64,000 nucleotides of DNA from CBDBBY01 sp965205055 (GTDB lineage Bacteria > Pseudomonadota > Alphaproteobacteria > Rhodobacterales > Rhodobacteraceae). Both the position numbers and the translations under genes were made by a program. The stretch spans positions 2,542,001 through 2,606,000 of the forward strand of contig OZ242030.1 of the NCBI GenBank assembly GCA_965205055.1. The letters are read 5' to 3'. Positions 37,044 to 46,170 of this stretch are shown in pieces. The notes beneath the pieces were generated by a model. That model saw only the letters and a list, made by a program, of their open reading frames with translations, did no database searches and was not told the origin of the DNA. Position 1 is the stretch's first letter. Each line of letters starts with the position of its first letter.

Positions 37044-37532
37044 ATCATAGCCATGCGGCGGTGGTCTTCGCGAGCAGTGGGTGCGCGGCTGTCTATCCGA
37101 ATGCAAAGCAAGAACTTCTGGGGTCGATGCGTGCGGAACATTTGAATCAAGCACACGATTTGAGACGCCAAAATTGCCTCGATTTGTCGCGAGCATCATG
37201 CACAGATTCGCGAACTGCTGACTTTTCCAAAGCGCAATGACATGCGGACATCAGATCAAAGAACTTTGGCGGCACAAATCGCCCTTTCCCGCAGGCGGAA
37301 GCATCAAGCCGGGCCATCGGCACGACGTCGCTCCGGCAACGGGGTTCGCGCGTTGCCTTCGATAGTGCTCTGAGCTGGTAGCCAAGGGCGAGCAAGCCGA
37401 TTCTTTCGACATTTCGCTGTCAGCAACCGTCATTGGAATGTTCAGCTTGGGAGATTTGTTGATCAACCCTACGGGATGCGTCTGAACTTAACGCGGAAAC
37501 GCAGAAAAACGATCCTGAAAGACCGCTTTCCG
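37044..37532. other. Gene-free stretch
   Basis: No supported gene. Mixed short frames only. Confidence 0.3.
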
Positions 37533-37712
37533 TTAGAGGAAGAGTTTGACGACTACGGCTGTCGCGCCCATCAACCCGGCAGCCGCCAAAAAGGGCACGA
37601 AAAATGCACCGGCACTGATCCGCCGTGTTTCAGCAATCAGCTTAGCCACTTCGGCGCGCAGCCTTTCGTCCGCAAGTTTGACTTCAGCTTCGGTCATGAT
37701 GTTCATGCTCAT
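37533..37712 (-). CDS. Small single-pass membrane protein, unknown function
   Basis: 59 residues read from the minus strand: a charged N-terminal helix (MTEAEVKLADERLRAEVAKL, IAETRR) followed by one hydrophobic segment FFVPFLAAAGLMGATAVVVKLFL to the end. A weak purine-rich ribosome site (GAAGAGAGAG) precedes the ATG. The helix-plus-membrane layout is that of many small alphaproteobacterial proteins of unknown role. Two further ATGs (residues 3 and 6) could be the start. Confidence 0.5.
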   Translation of the reverse strand: MSMNIMTEAEVKLADERLRAEVAKLIAETRRISAGAFFVPFLAAAGLMGATAVVVKLFL

Positions 37713-37894
37713 GATTCTCTCTCTTCAAATGTCTGTTGGAAGCCGATAGAAATCAAGCAACAAGTGAACTTGCCTGCTTGCCAACCCTGCACGGTCGCGG
37801 GCATTTGGCACCCCGAGTTAAGAACCGCTGAAAGCGGCTTGCGAGCGGCGCGCTGCGGTTTCGATTGCAGCGGGTGTGCTGGCCTTAATCTTGG

Positions 37895-38314
37895 TCATGC
37901 CAAATCCGTTTTGGCGAAATCATCGCCTTTGTAAATGAGACCGACGCGATATGCCTTTGCACAAGCATAGGCAAAGCAATCCCCGAAATTCAGATCTGCC
38001 GGGTGCCCTGTTGCGCGCCCGTATTCTCCTGCGACGCGGACCGCGGCGTCGCCAATGTCGCCCGTGATATGAATATCCTGCACCGAAAGCTCATTGAGAA
38101 ATCTGCTGACGACTTCAGCACATTCGGCAAGAGCCTCAGAGGACGGGGTCGCGTGTTTGCCGGAGCGGGACCGAGCAAAGGCAACGCTGGCTTCATACCG
38201 GGCGAGTGGTGATGTGTACAACTGACTAGACACATGCTCGATGCGGCGCACCAGATCCTGATAGCCGGGCTCCTTGCGCAAGATGCCGACAATGGCAGAA
38301 GCGTCGATGAACAT
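37895..38314 (-). CDS. vapC: VapC-type PIN-domain toxin
   Basis: 139 residues from the ATG at 38314, which shares one base with the antitoxin stop (TGATG). PIN acidic residues: MFIDASAIVGIL at the N-terminus (Asp4), YEASVAFA mid-chain (Glu), and LNFGDCFAYACAK toward the end (Asp), with GDDFAKTDL at the C-terminus. This is the complete nuclease set. It cleaves tRNA or rRNA in studied members. Confidence 0.9.
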   Translation of the reverse strand: MFIDASAIVGILRKEPGYQDLVRRIEHVSSQLYTSPLARYEASVAFARSRSGKHATPSSEALAECAEVVSRFLNELSVQDIHITGDIGDAAVRVAGEYGRATGHPADLNFGDCFAYACAKAYRVGLIYKGDDFAKTDLA

Positions 38315-38559
38315 CACATATTGTCCCACATTTCGTCGGTGTATTTCTTCATGTCAAAGTCGGGATCAGGCTCGCCAATCCGGTCGGCGCGGTCCAATAT
38401 CGGTTGCAATCTTTCCAAGAGCGGCTTGCGGTTCATTTCCGCGTCGAGCTGCGCTTGCAAAGCCTTGCGAACTGCGTCAGTCTTGGTTTTGGCTCCGGTC
38501 GCCTTCATGACCTTTTCAGCCAGCGCATTAACGGCGGCGTCGCGAATGTAGAGCGGCAT
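38314..38559 (-). CDS. vapB: VapB-type antitoxin
   Basis: 81 residues. MPLYIRDAAVNALAEKVMKATGAKTKTDAVRKALQ is the ribbon-helix-helix of the Rv0623/PSK-type VapB group; the C-terminal tail (DPDFDMKKYTDEMWDNM) would wrap VapC. GGAGG lies about eight bases upstream of ATG. It is followed directly by vapC. Confidence 0.88.
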   Translation of the reverse strand: MPLYIRDAAVNALAEKVMKATGAKTKTDAVRKALQAQLDAEMNRKPLLERLQPILDRADRIGEPDPDFDMKKYTDEMWDNM

Positions 38560-38586
38560 TTTCTTATCCTCCTGCTTAACATATGT

Positions 38587-38604
38587 ATATCCTGAAAGGG
38601 ATAT
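38587..38604. promoter_or_regulatory. Inverted repeat upstream of vapBC, candidate operator
   Basis: ATATCC (38587-38592), six bases, GGATAT (38599-38604), 28 bp before the vapB start in AT-rich DNA. VapB-VapC complexes typically bind such dyads. Confidence 0.5.
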
Positions 38605-38955
38605 TCAAGCAACACAACGTGAATATTCACAAGGAATTTTCGCCGTTTTTCATGGCCTTCTTGTTTTCACCTGCCGAATTGCTGCCGGCCTGACGATTGA
38701 GCATTGCGGACCGGGTGTTCATCGCGACAATGACTGGTCTCGTAGTGTGGTCCGCTCAATGACCACGCTGCGGGCGGAATTATCAATCGAGACGCGAAAC
38801 AAAGTGTGCTTTCGCTGAAAGCGCACCAACGACCGCTTTCTGCGCGTTTCCCTACACCGGATAGTGAACTTGGAGGCAACCCTCAGCACGAATGGCAGCT
38901 CTCAATATTCGGATAGCTGAATGCGACGGGCTGGAACGAAACCGTTGTTGTCCAG
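38605..38955. other. Intergenic stretch, nothing recognised
   Basis: Between the vapBC promoter and the end of the CMD-domain gene; no supported frame. Confidence 0.3.
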
Positions 38956-39336
38956 CTATGCGCCCTCAAGGACTTTTCGCGCCACGCGAAAGCATTCCAA
39001 AGCTTGAGGCACGCCGCAGTAGATGCCGATCACGTGGATGATCGCACGGATTTCATCTTGCGTGACGCCGTTATTGATGGCACCGCGGCAATGGATTTCC
39101 CATTCATGCATTTTTCCCAAAGCACCGATCATCGACAGGTTCATCATGGATCTCGTTTTGGGATCAATCACATCGTCGCCCCAACCAAAACCCCAGCACC
39201 ACGCAGTCATCGCTTCCTGGAAGGGGCGGGTGAAGTCATCCGCTGCGGCGAGGTTCCTGTCGACGTATTCCGCACCGAGCGTCGATTTGCGTTGCGCCAA
39301 TCCCTTCAGGAACAGATCCTCATCAAATTCACTCAT
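38956..39336 (-). CDS. Carboxymuconolactone decarboxylase (CMD)-family protein
   Basis: 126 residues, single CMD domain (WGDDVIDPKTRSMMNLSMIGALGKMHEWEIHCRGAINNGVTQDEI, then HVIGIYCGVPQALECFRVAR). It has PcaC-like HVIGIYCGVPQA rather than the AhpD Cys-x-x-Cys. It lies 181 bp downstream of the Rieske gene on the same strand; its role in the island is unclear. In such islands CMD proteins can be lactone or keto-acid processing enzymes. Confidence 0.85.
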   Translation of the reverse strand: MSEFDEDLFLKGLAQRKSTLGAEYVDRNLAAADDFTRPFQEAMTAWCWGFGWGDDVIDPKTRSMMNLSMIGALGKMHEWEIHCRGAINNGVTQDEIRAIIHVIGIYCGVPQALECFRVARKVLEGA

Positions 39337-39517
39337 GTCCTACCCCTTCAATTTGATGGCGAAGTTCTTTGTCTGCACATGGTTCTGCAAGGCATCGCGG
39401 CCTTTTTCGCGGCCGCAGCGGAATTTTCCGCATCAACCGCAAGGCGGATCCATGATGCCCGTTTGGCATGGAAACACCTTTTGATCGCCGCTTCGTCGCC
39501 TCGGCATTGCAAAGGTT

Positions 39518-40597
39518 TCAGCCGTGAATCGCCTCTTTCATCCAACGCTGGAGATGCATGACAGGGTGTTCAGAGTTCACCCCGCCGCACGGATCGATGA
39601 CCAAAGGTCCAGGACGGTATCCGCGCGAGCCAAGACCGCGCTGAACGGATTCGACCAGCTGGATGTCTTCCTCCACTGTCGTTTCACGATCTTGCACGGC
39701 CAGTTGCCGAACTTTCGCATCCTCTGCGCCGCCAACGGAATACCAGCCCCGCCAGACAACCACATGATCGGCGTCGATTGCGCGCCAATGATAGGTGTTC
39801 AGCACATTTCCGGGATAAACCTGAAACGAGAACATCGGCCATAGAAACCAACTGGAATACTCGTCGTGATGGGCAAAGCCGGACTGAATGTCATAGGTCA
39901 TGTCCTTGAGGCTTTGGCATTCTGTCGTGTGTCGCAGGCACATGCCTTGGGGCTGAATGTCATAGGTTTCCGGCTTCACCACGCCATTCGCGAATGTCGG
40001 ATGGTTCAGCGAGCAATGATAGCATTCGGAATAGTTCTCGACCGACACCTTCCAATTGCAGCTCTCAGGAATTTCGACCCATTCCAACGGTGCGAGTTCG
40101 GCCCAATTCGGCACCCATTCCTGCAGCTCGGCCCGCGCATTGGGAAACCATTCGTCCATCGGGGCCGCATCCGGATCGAGGTTGACGAACACGAAGCCAA
40201 GGAACTCCTCGGCTCGCACTTCACTCAGGCGGATGCTGGACGCGTCGAAACCTTCGACCGCCTTGATATTGGGCCCGGCGCGCAGTTCGCCCGTCAATTC
40301 ATAGGTCCACGCATGATAGGGACAAACGATGACGCGTTTGGTGCCGGCGCCGTCGACCAACTGGTGCGCGCGGTGCTGGCAGACGTTGTAGAAGACGCGG
40401 ATTTTGCCGTCGCGCCCGCGGACTGCGAACAAGCTCTCTCCGGCAATCTCGAAAGTCGCATAGTTTCCCGGTTGCGCCAATTCCGACGCATGGCACCCGA
40501 ACTGCCATGTGCTTGCCATAAGACTTTGGGATTCCAGACGGAACACCTCTGGATCGGTATAGTATTCGGCCGTCAATGATCGGACCGGCTCAATCAT
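39518..40597 (-). CDS. Rieske non-heme iron oxygenase, alpha subunit (betaine demethylase-like)
   Basis: 359 residues from ATG 40597 with AAGGAG four bases upstream; the frame extends to 40927 but that part lies in rpiR. Rieske cluster: Cys73, His75, Cys92, His95 (VCQHRAHQ, CPYHAWTY). Mononuclear iron site: SECYHCSLNHP (His194, His199). The pattern follows the choline-monooxygenase/glycine-betaine-monooxygenase (GbcA) and HpbB-type enzymes that remove an N-methyl group as formaldehyde. The required reductase is not in the window. Overlaps rpiR by four bases. Confidence 0.9.
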   Translation of the reverse strand: MIEPVRSLTAEYYTDPEVFRLESQSLMASTWQFGCHASELAQPGNYATFEIAGESLFAVRGRDGKIRVFYNVCQHRAHQLVDGAGTKRVIVCPYHAWTYELTGELRAGPNIKAVEGFDASSIRLSEVRAEEFLGFVFVNLDPDAAPMDEWFPNARAELQEWVPNWAELAPLEWVEIPESCNWKVSVENYSECYHCSLNHPTFANGVVKPETYDIQPQGMCLRHTTECQSLKDMTYDIQSGFAHHDEYSSWFLWPMFSFQVYPGNVLNTYHWRAIDADHVVVWRGWYSVGGAEDAKVRQLAVQDRETTVEEDIQLVESVQRGLGSRGYRPGPLVIDPCGGVNSEHPVMHLQRWMKEAIHG

Positions 40598-41481
40598 TTC
40601 GGCTCCTTGTGATAAAGGCCAAGCTGATGGCGGCGTTTGTGGAATGTTTCGACCCGCCCGACGACCTCGTCGCTGGCGACCGCGACCACGAAAGACAGCA
40701 GCGTCTCCAGCAGCGCGATGATGCTGACGGAAGACGGAAAGAACTGCTGCGTGTCCACCGAAACCACGAAGCCGTGGTCGGCTTCGAGGATGATCGGGCT
40801 GGCGGGGCTGTCGGACAAGGCGACGATTTTCATGCCCTGCTCGCGCGCGATGGTCACGGCCTCCACCACTTCGGAGCGATAAGGCTTGCATGTCAATGCG
40901 ATCAGCACGTCGCGTCTGTCCGCCCATGCCAGATCATCGACGGGCGTGGATCCGGGACGCGGAATGGCGTGGAACTCGGTCATACCGGTGGAGGCCAGAT
41001 AAGTGAAATTGCGCGCGAGCGAATTGTTCACGCCGACGCCAAGGGTAAGCACGCGTCGCGCAGTCCAGATCGCATCCGCAGCGGCTTTCAACTCGTCCGT
41101 CGATATGCTGGCGAACGTTTCTTCGACATTAGCCAGCGCATCGCGCGCCATGTCGGCATAAAGCCCGCCCAAATGGCCCGACTTGCGGATGTCCTGCAAC
41201 CAGCGCGCGCGATCAGGAAAGTCCGCCGCGCCCCGCCGGATCGCGTCCCGGAAAGGAGCGCGAAAATCCTCGTACCCCTCAAAGCCGACCTGCGAGGCCA
41301 TGCGCAAAATCGTGTTCGGCTTCACATTCGCGGCCTCGGCAATCTCGCGCACTGTGGACACGCCCACATCGCGCGGATTTTCCAGCACGTAGGTGGCCGC
41401 CTTGCGCGCTTCGGGAGTCAGCTCCGACAGCTCGCCCGCCAAACGCTCCAGAATCGTATTTGAAACATTTGTCCCATTCAT
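40594..41481 (-). CDS. RpiR-family transcriptional regulator (HTH plus SIS domain)
   Basis: 295 residues. N-terminal HTH_6: LTPEARKAATYVLENPRDVGVSTVREIAEAANVKPNTILRMASQVGF. SIS sugar-isomerase-like sensor at about residues 125-260: ARRVLTLGVGVNNSLARNF, ADRRDVLIALTCKPYRSEVVEA. It is divergent from the large FAD-GcvT gene and co-directional with the Rieske gene it overlaps, so it probably controls both arms of the island. Confidence 0.92.
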   Translation of the reverse strand: MNGTNVSNTILERLAGELSELTPEARKAATYVLENPRDVGVSTVREIAEAANVKPNTILRMASQVGFEGYEDFRAPFRDAIRRGAADFPDRARWLQDIRKSGHLGGLYADMARDALANVEETFASISTDELKAAADAIWTARRVLTLGVGVNNSLARNFTYLASTGMTEFHAIPRPGSTPVDDLAWADRRDVLIALTCKPYRSEVVEAVTIAREQGMKIVALSDSPASPIILEADHGFVVSVDTQQFFPSSVSIIALLETLLSFVVAVASDEVVGRVETFHKRRHQLGLYHKEPK

Positions 41482-41549
41482 TGTTGACGACGGTATTTTT
41501 GTTCGCTTATGGTGTCAAGAGAAAATGCGTCTCGAACAGGAATGCCGCC

Positions 41550-43988
41550 GTGTCGAACGACTTTCCAACTCACGCGCGCGTTGTCATCGTCGGCGGCGGC
41601 GTCATGGGCGTGGGTCTTGCCTATCATCTCGGACATGAAGGCTGGGGGAACGACACGGTTCTGCTGGAAAAATCGGAGCTTGCGTCGGGCAGCACTTGGC
41701 ACGCTGCGGGCCAGATCACCCATTCCACATCCAGCTTCGGTCTGGGTAGATGCGTCGATTACAATATCGGCCTTTATTCCGGCGGGCTGGAGGCCGAAAC
41801 AGGCCAGCCCGTCACTTGGCATGGGTGCGGCTCGCTACGGCTGGCTTATGCCGAAGACGAGATGGATTGGTTGCGCCACACCTTGTCGGTCGGACGGTCG
41901 CTGGGCTTCCACATTGAATTGGTCGGACCTGACAGGATCTCGCAGCTGCATCCGTTCTATAACATCGACGGCGTGCTGGGCGCGCTGCATACACCCGACG
42001 ACGGCCATGCGGATCCGACAAACATCACGTGGGCGATGGCCGCCGGGGCCCGGCAAAACGGCGTGAAGATCATGCGTCGATGCCGTGCAACCAATATCGC
42101 TCAGGCGCCGAACGGCGAGTGGATCGTCGAGACAAGCAAGGGCGCGGTCTCATGCGAACATGTAGTCAACGCGGGCGGCACATATGCACGGCAAATGGGC
42201 GAATGGTCGGGGCTTCAATTGCCGACGACCTCGATGACTCACCATTACTTCGTGACCGAGCCCGTGCCCGAATTCGAGGCGCTGGATGCCGAACTGCCCG
42301 TCATCCGCGACGACAAAAAAGTCTCGGGCTACATCCGAATGGAGCAGAAGCGCGGGCTGATCGGCATCTACGAGAAAGAGAACCCGAACTCGGTTTGGCG
42401 CGACCATTGCCCGTGGGACTATGAGAACTGGTTGTTCGACGCCGATTATGATCGCGTAATGCCCTACCTCGAAGAAAGCCTGAACCGAATGCCGGTTTTT
42501 GCCGAGCTCGGCATTCAGCGCGAGGTTCACGGCGCCATCAGCCACCCGCCCGACGGCAATCCGCTGATCGGCCCCGCGCCGGGCGCTCGCAACTACTGGT
42601 GTTGCTGCGGAACGCAGATCGGGATCGGATGGGGGCCCGGCCTGACGCGCGAATTGGCGCGATGGATGGTGCGCGGGGCGGCCGATATCTCGATGCGCGA
42701 GTACGATCCGCGCCGCTTCGGAAGCTATGCCTCAAAGGATTGGCAGGTGGTGAAGGCCGAGGAGGATTACTGCCTGCGCCACGAAATCCCGTTTCCGCAT
42801 TTCAACCGCCTTGCGGGGCGGCCGATCAAGCCCTCCCCGCTTCACGGCCTGCTGAAATCCAAAGGCGCGGTGCATGAAGAGGTGTACGGATTTGAACGGC
42901 CCCGCTGGTTCGCCCGCGGCGGCGTGGCGCAAGAGGATCACTATTCCTTCAATCGAACCGCAGTCGACGACATCGTCGCAGCCGAGGTGAAAGCCGTGCG
43001 CGAAACGGTCGGCATCATGGATGTGACCGCCTTTGCGAAAGTGCTGGTCGAAGGTCCTGATGCCTTCGCGCTCTTGGACCGCCTCACCGCGAACCGCATG
43101 CCGCGAAAAACCGGTTCGATCATGCTGACGCATATGCTCAACCGCGCCGGGCGCATCGAATTGGAAACGACCATCGTACGCATGAGAGAAGACAAGTTCT
43201 ATCTGGTATGCGCCGCGTTCTTCGAACAGCGTCTGCTGGATCATCTGAATCAACACCGTGCTGAAGAGGATGCGACGATCACAGTGCTGTCTGCAGACTG
43301 GTCGGCCTTGTCATTGAACGGACCAAGATCGCGCGACGTTCTGGCCGCATGCACGGATGCAGATCTCAGCAATGCGGGTTTCCGCTGGCTGTCGGCCCGA
43401 GAGATTGCCGTGGCGAGGCACAAAATCTGGGCGCTGCGCATGTCCTATGCCGGTGAATTGGGCTGGGAATTCCACATGCCCGCCGATGCCTGCCTTGATG
43501 TCTACAATGCCCTTATGGCCGCTGGCGCCGCGCACGACATCGCCGATTACGGATCGTTTGCGATGAACGCGATGCGGATGGAAAAAGGCTTCAAGGGCGC
43601 CGGCGAACTGACCAATGAGGTCACGCTTGCCGAAGCCGATGTTTTGCGCTTCGCGCGTACTGACAAAGACTATCTGGGCCGCGACGAGACTCTGAACACG
43701 GACCTGCCTTGGATCTGCGCCTATCTGGAAATTGAACCGAACGGCAAGGCGGACGGCAGTGGCGGCGAGGCCGTGATGCTGAGCGGTCAAGTCGTCGGAT
43801 CAACCGCGTCGGTTGCATTTGGCCCGACAGTCGGCAAAATTCTGGCCTTCGCATATGTCAAGCCGGAAGCCGCAAAGCCTAGTACGTCGCTGGAAGTCGT
43901 AATCCAAGGCGAGCCTCGCGCCGCCCGCGTGCTGGGAGAACCCGCCTATGATCCGCAAAGCCTGAAACCAAGAAAGGACGCATCATGA
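41550..43988 (+). CDS. FAD-dependent demethylating dehydrogenase with C-terminal GcvT domain (DMGDH/sarcosine dehydrogenase-like)
   Basis: 812 residues from GTG 41550 (AGGA eight bases upstream); an ATG at 41460 would reach into the divergent regulator. N-terminal FAD fold: VVIVGGGVMGVGLAYHLG at residues 11-28, then SGSTWHAAGQITHSTSSFGL with the flavin-linking-type His region. The C-terminal half from about residue 440 is the THF-binding GcvT module (VGIMDVTAFAKVLVEGPDA, LRMSYAGELGWEFHMP). The enzyme oxidises an N-methyl group to methylene and hands it to THF. First gene of a six-gene plus-strand operon, overlapping the next by four bases. Confidence 0.92.
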   Translation: MSNDFPTHARVVIVGGGVMGVGLAYHLGHEGWGNDTVLLEKSELASGSTWHAAGQITHSTSSFGLGRCVDYNIGLYSGGLEAETGQPVTWHGCGSLRLAYAEDEMDWLRHTLSVGRSLGFHIELVGPDRISQLHPFYNIDGVLGALHTPDDGHADPTNITWAMAAGARQNGVKIMRRCRATNIAQAPNGEWIVETSKGAVSCEHVVNAGGTYARQMGEWSGLQLPTTSMTHHYFVTEPVPEFEALDAELPVIRDDKKVSGYIRMEQKRGLIGIYEKENPNSVWRDHCPWDYENWLFDADYDRVMPYLEESLNRMPVFAELGIQREVHGAISHPPDGNPLIGPAPGARNYWCCCGTQIGIGWGPGLTRELARWMVRGAADISMREYDPRRFGSYASKDWQVVKAEEDYCLRHEIPFPHFNRLAGRPIKPSPLHGLLKSKGAVHEEVYGFERPRWFARGGVAQEDHYSFNRTAVDDIVAAEVKAVRETVGIMDVTAFAKVLVEGPDAFALLDRLTANRMPRKTGSIMLTHMLNRAGRIELETTIVRMREDKFYLVCAAFFEQRLLDHLNQHRAEEDATITVLSADWSALSLNGPRSRDVLAACTDADLSNAGFRWLSAREIAVARHKIWALRMSYAGELGWEFHMPADACLDVYNALMAAGAAHDIADYGSFAMNAMRMEKGFKGAGELTNEVTLAEADVLRFARTDKDYLGRDETLNTDLPWICAYLEIEPNGKADGSGGEAVMLSGQVVGSTASVAFGPTVGKILAFAYVKPEAAKPSTSLEVVIQGEPRAARVLGEPAYDPQSLKPRKDAS

Positions 43989-45067
43989 CTCTGCCCGGCA
44001 AAATGAGAGCGATGGTCACAATGGGCCATGGCGGTCTGGACCAAATGGTGTTGCGCGAAGACTGGCCGCGCCCTGAACCCGCAGCGGGCGAAGTGCTGGT
44101 CCGCGTCGGAGCATGCGGATTGAACAACACCGACGTGAACACGCGCTCGGGCTGGTATTCAAAGACGGTGACCGATGCCACCACAGGCGGCGCATTCGAT
44201 GAAGTCGGCGAAGAGGACCCGTCATGGGGCGGCGCGGCGATCGCCTTCCCGCGCATCCAAGGCGCCGATGTCTGCGGTCGAATCGTCGCGGTGGGCGACG
44301 GTGTCGATCCATCGCGCGTGGGGGAAAGAGTCATCACCGACGGCTGGCTGCGCGATGCCGATGATCCCGACGACATGAACAAGACCGGCTATTTCGGATC
44401 CGAGCGGGATGGCGGCTTTGCCGAATTCGCCACGACGCCCGCTCGGAACGCTTTGGCCATTTCTTCCGACCTGACGGATGCCGAGCTTGCAACGTTCTCC
44501 TGCTCTTATTCAACGGCTGAAGGCATGTTGACCCGCGCAAATGTGAACGCGGCGGACACCGTGCTTGTCCCCGGCGCATCGGGCGGCGTTGGCGGCGCAT
44601 TGGTGCAGCTTGCGAAACGGCGGCGGGCGCGGGTTGTTGCGATGACCTCCGACGCAAAGCGCGGGGAGGTCGCGGAGCTGGAGCCGGATATGATTGTTTC
44701 GCGCGCGCCGAAAGATCTGCGCGCCGCCCTCGGGAACGAGAGAATCACTGTCGTCGCGGATGTTGTCGGCGGCCCTTGCTGGCCCAGCCTCATCGATATT
44801 CTCGAACGCGGCGGACGCTATACATGCTCCGGCGCGATCGCGGGTCCGATGGTCGAATTTGATTTGCGCACCTTTTATCTGCGCGATCTGACTTTCACAG
44901 GCTCGACAGTGATCAGGCCGGAAGTGATGCCGAGCCTGATCCGCTACATTGAAGATGGCGAGATCAGGCCGTTGCTGGCGGCGACTTATCCTTTGGACCA
45001 ACTGCGAGAAGCGCAGGCTGCGTTCATTTCAAAGAAACACGCAGGCAACATCGTCGTGATCCCATGA
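43985..45067 (+). CDS. Medium-chain dehydrogenase/reductase, quinone-oxidoreductase-like
   Basis: 360 residues. GroES-like N-terminal half, then the Rossmann half with PGASGGVGGALVQLAKR near residue 200. The usual zinc-ligand CGxCGTD is replaced by CGLNNTD, so it is probably a zinc-free NAD(P)H-dependent reductase. ATGA overlaps on both sides place it inside the betaine operon, where it may reduce an unsaturated acid or handle a carbonyl intermediate. Confidence 0.88.
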   Translation: MTLPGKMRAMVTMGHGGLDQMVLREDWPRPEPAAGEVLVRVGACGLNNTDVNTRSGWYSKTVTDATTGGAFDEVGEEDPSWGGAAIAFPRIQGADVCGRIVAVGDGVDPSRVGERVITDGWLRDADDPDDMNKTGYFGSERDGGFAEFATTPARNALAISSDLTDAELATFSCSYSTAEGMLTRANVNAADTVLVPGASGGVGGALVQLAKRRRARVVAMTSDAKRGEVAELEPDMIVSRAPKDLRAALGNERITVVADVVGGPCWPSLIDILERGGRYTCSGAIAGPMVEFDLRTFYLRDLTFTGSTVIRPEVMPSLIRYIEDGEIRPLLAATYPLDQLREAQAAFISKKHAGNIVVIP

Positions 45068-46170
45068 AAATCACGCGCATCCGCATCTACAAGACAGGCT
45101 TGCCCTATGTCGGCGGCGCTTACGTCTGGGGAGCGGGCAATCCGATCAAGGTGGCGCACGCCAGCGTCGTGGCGGTCGACACGGACGCGGGCTTGCAAGG
45201 CTGCGGAGAGTTCACGCCCTGCGGCGAAAACTACATCGCCGCGCATTCCGAAGGCGTACAGGCTCTGGCCCGCCTGGTCGCGCCGGAACTGCTGGGGGAA
45301 GACCCCCGGCAGGTCGCGCGGATAGAGCGGATGATGGACGGGCTTGTGCAAGGCCACGGCTATGCCAAGGCGCCCTTCGATGCGGCCTGCTGGGACATTC
45401 TGGGCAAAGCCTGCAACCAGCCTGTCTGGATGCTGCTTGGCGGCAAATTGACCGACGGCGCGCCGATGTACCGGGTCGCGCCCCAAAAGGCCACCGACGA
45501 GACGTTGGCCGAGATGCAGCGCTACCGCGCGGACGGCTACAAGCAGTTTCAGATCAAGGTCGGCGGCGACTGGGCCGGCGACATCGACCGGATCAAGGCC
45601 GGGGTCGCGCTGCTGGAAAGCGGCGAAAAGGCCATGGCCGACGCCAATCAGGGCTGGCGCGTCGACAATGCGATCCGTGTTGCGCGCGCCACCCGGGATC
45701 TTGACTTCATCCTCGAGCAGCCCTGCAAGACCTATGAGGAATGCCAGCAGGTCAGACGCGTGGCCGAGCAGCCGATGAAGCTGGATGAATGCGTGACGGG
45801 CATGGCCGCCGCCCAGCGCATTGCGGCTGATCGCGGAGCGGAGATTTGCTGTCTTAAAATCTCCAACCTCGGGGGCTTGAGCAAGGCCCGCCGGGTGCGG
45901 GACTTCCTTGTGGAGAATCGCATTCCCGTTGTCAGCGAAGATACTTGGGGCGGTGAAATCACTAGCACCGCCGTCGCGCATTTCGCCGCCTCGACGCCAT
46001 CGCAATACCTGCATGGCACCACCGATTTGATGAACTACAACACGAGCTCCACGGGCCTGGGAGGCGCATGGGCGGACGGAGGCAAGCTCCATGCGCCGGA
46101 TGCGCCGGGTCTTGGCGTCACGCCCGACTTTGACAGCCTTGGAGCGCCGATAGCGGAGTACGCCGCATGA
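45064..46170 (+). CDS. hpbD: Enolase-superfamily 4-hydroxyproline betaine 2-epimerase-like protein
   Basis: 368 residues. From memory it tracks the characterised HpbD epimerase closely: GCGEFTPCGENYIAAHSEGV, QGHGYAKAPFDAACWDILG, MADANQGWRVDNAIR, EQPCKTYEECQQVRRVAEQP and CCLKISNLGGLSKARR. Catalytic Lys residues are in FQIKVGGDW and near the third strand of the MLE barrel; metal ligands are the Asp, Glu and Asp of DANQGW, LEQPC and LDECV. It would epimerise C2 of (hydroxy)proline betaine before demethylation. Overlaps both neighbours by four bases. Confidence 0.82.
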   Translation: MKITRIRIYKTGLPYVGGAYVWGAGNPIKVAHASVVAVDTDAGLQGCGEFTPCGENYIAAHSEGVQALARLVAPELLGEDPRQVARIERMMDGLVQGHGYAKAPFDAACWDILGKACNQPVWMLLGGKLTDGAPMYRVAPQKATDETLAEMQRYRADGYKQFQIKVGGDWAGDIDRIKAGVALLESGEKAMADANQGWRVDNAIRVARATRDLDFILEQPCKTYEECQQVRRVAEQPMKLDECVTGMAAAQRIAADRGAEICCLKISNLGGLSKARRVRDFLVENRIPVVSEDTWGGEITSTAVAHFAASTPSQYLHGTTDLMNYNTSSTGLGGAWADGGKLHAPDAPGLGVTPDFDSLGAPIAEYAA

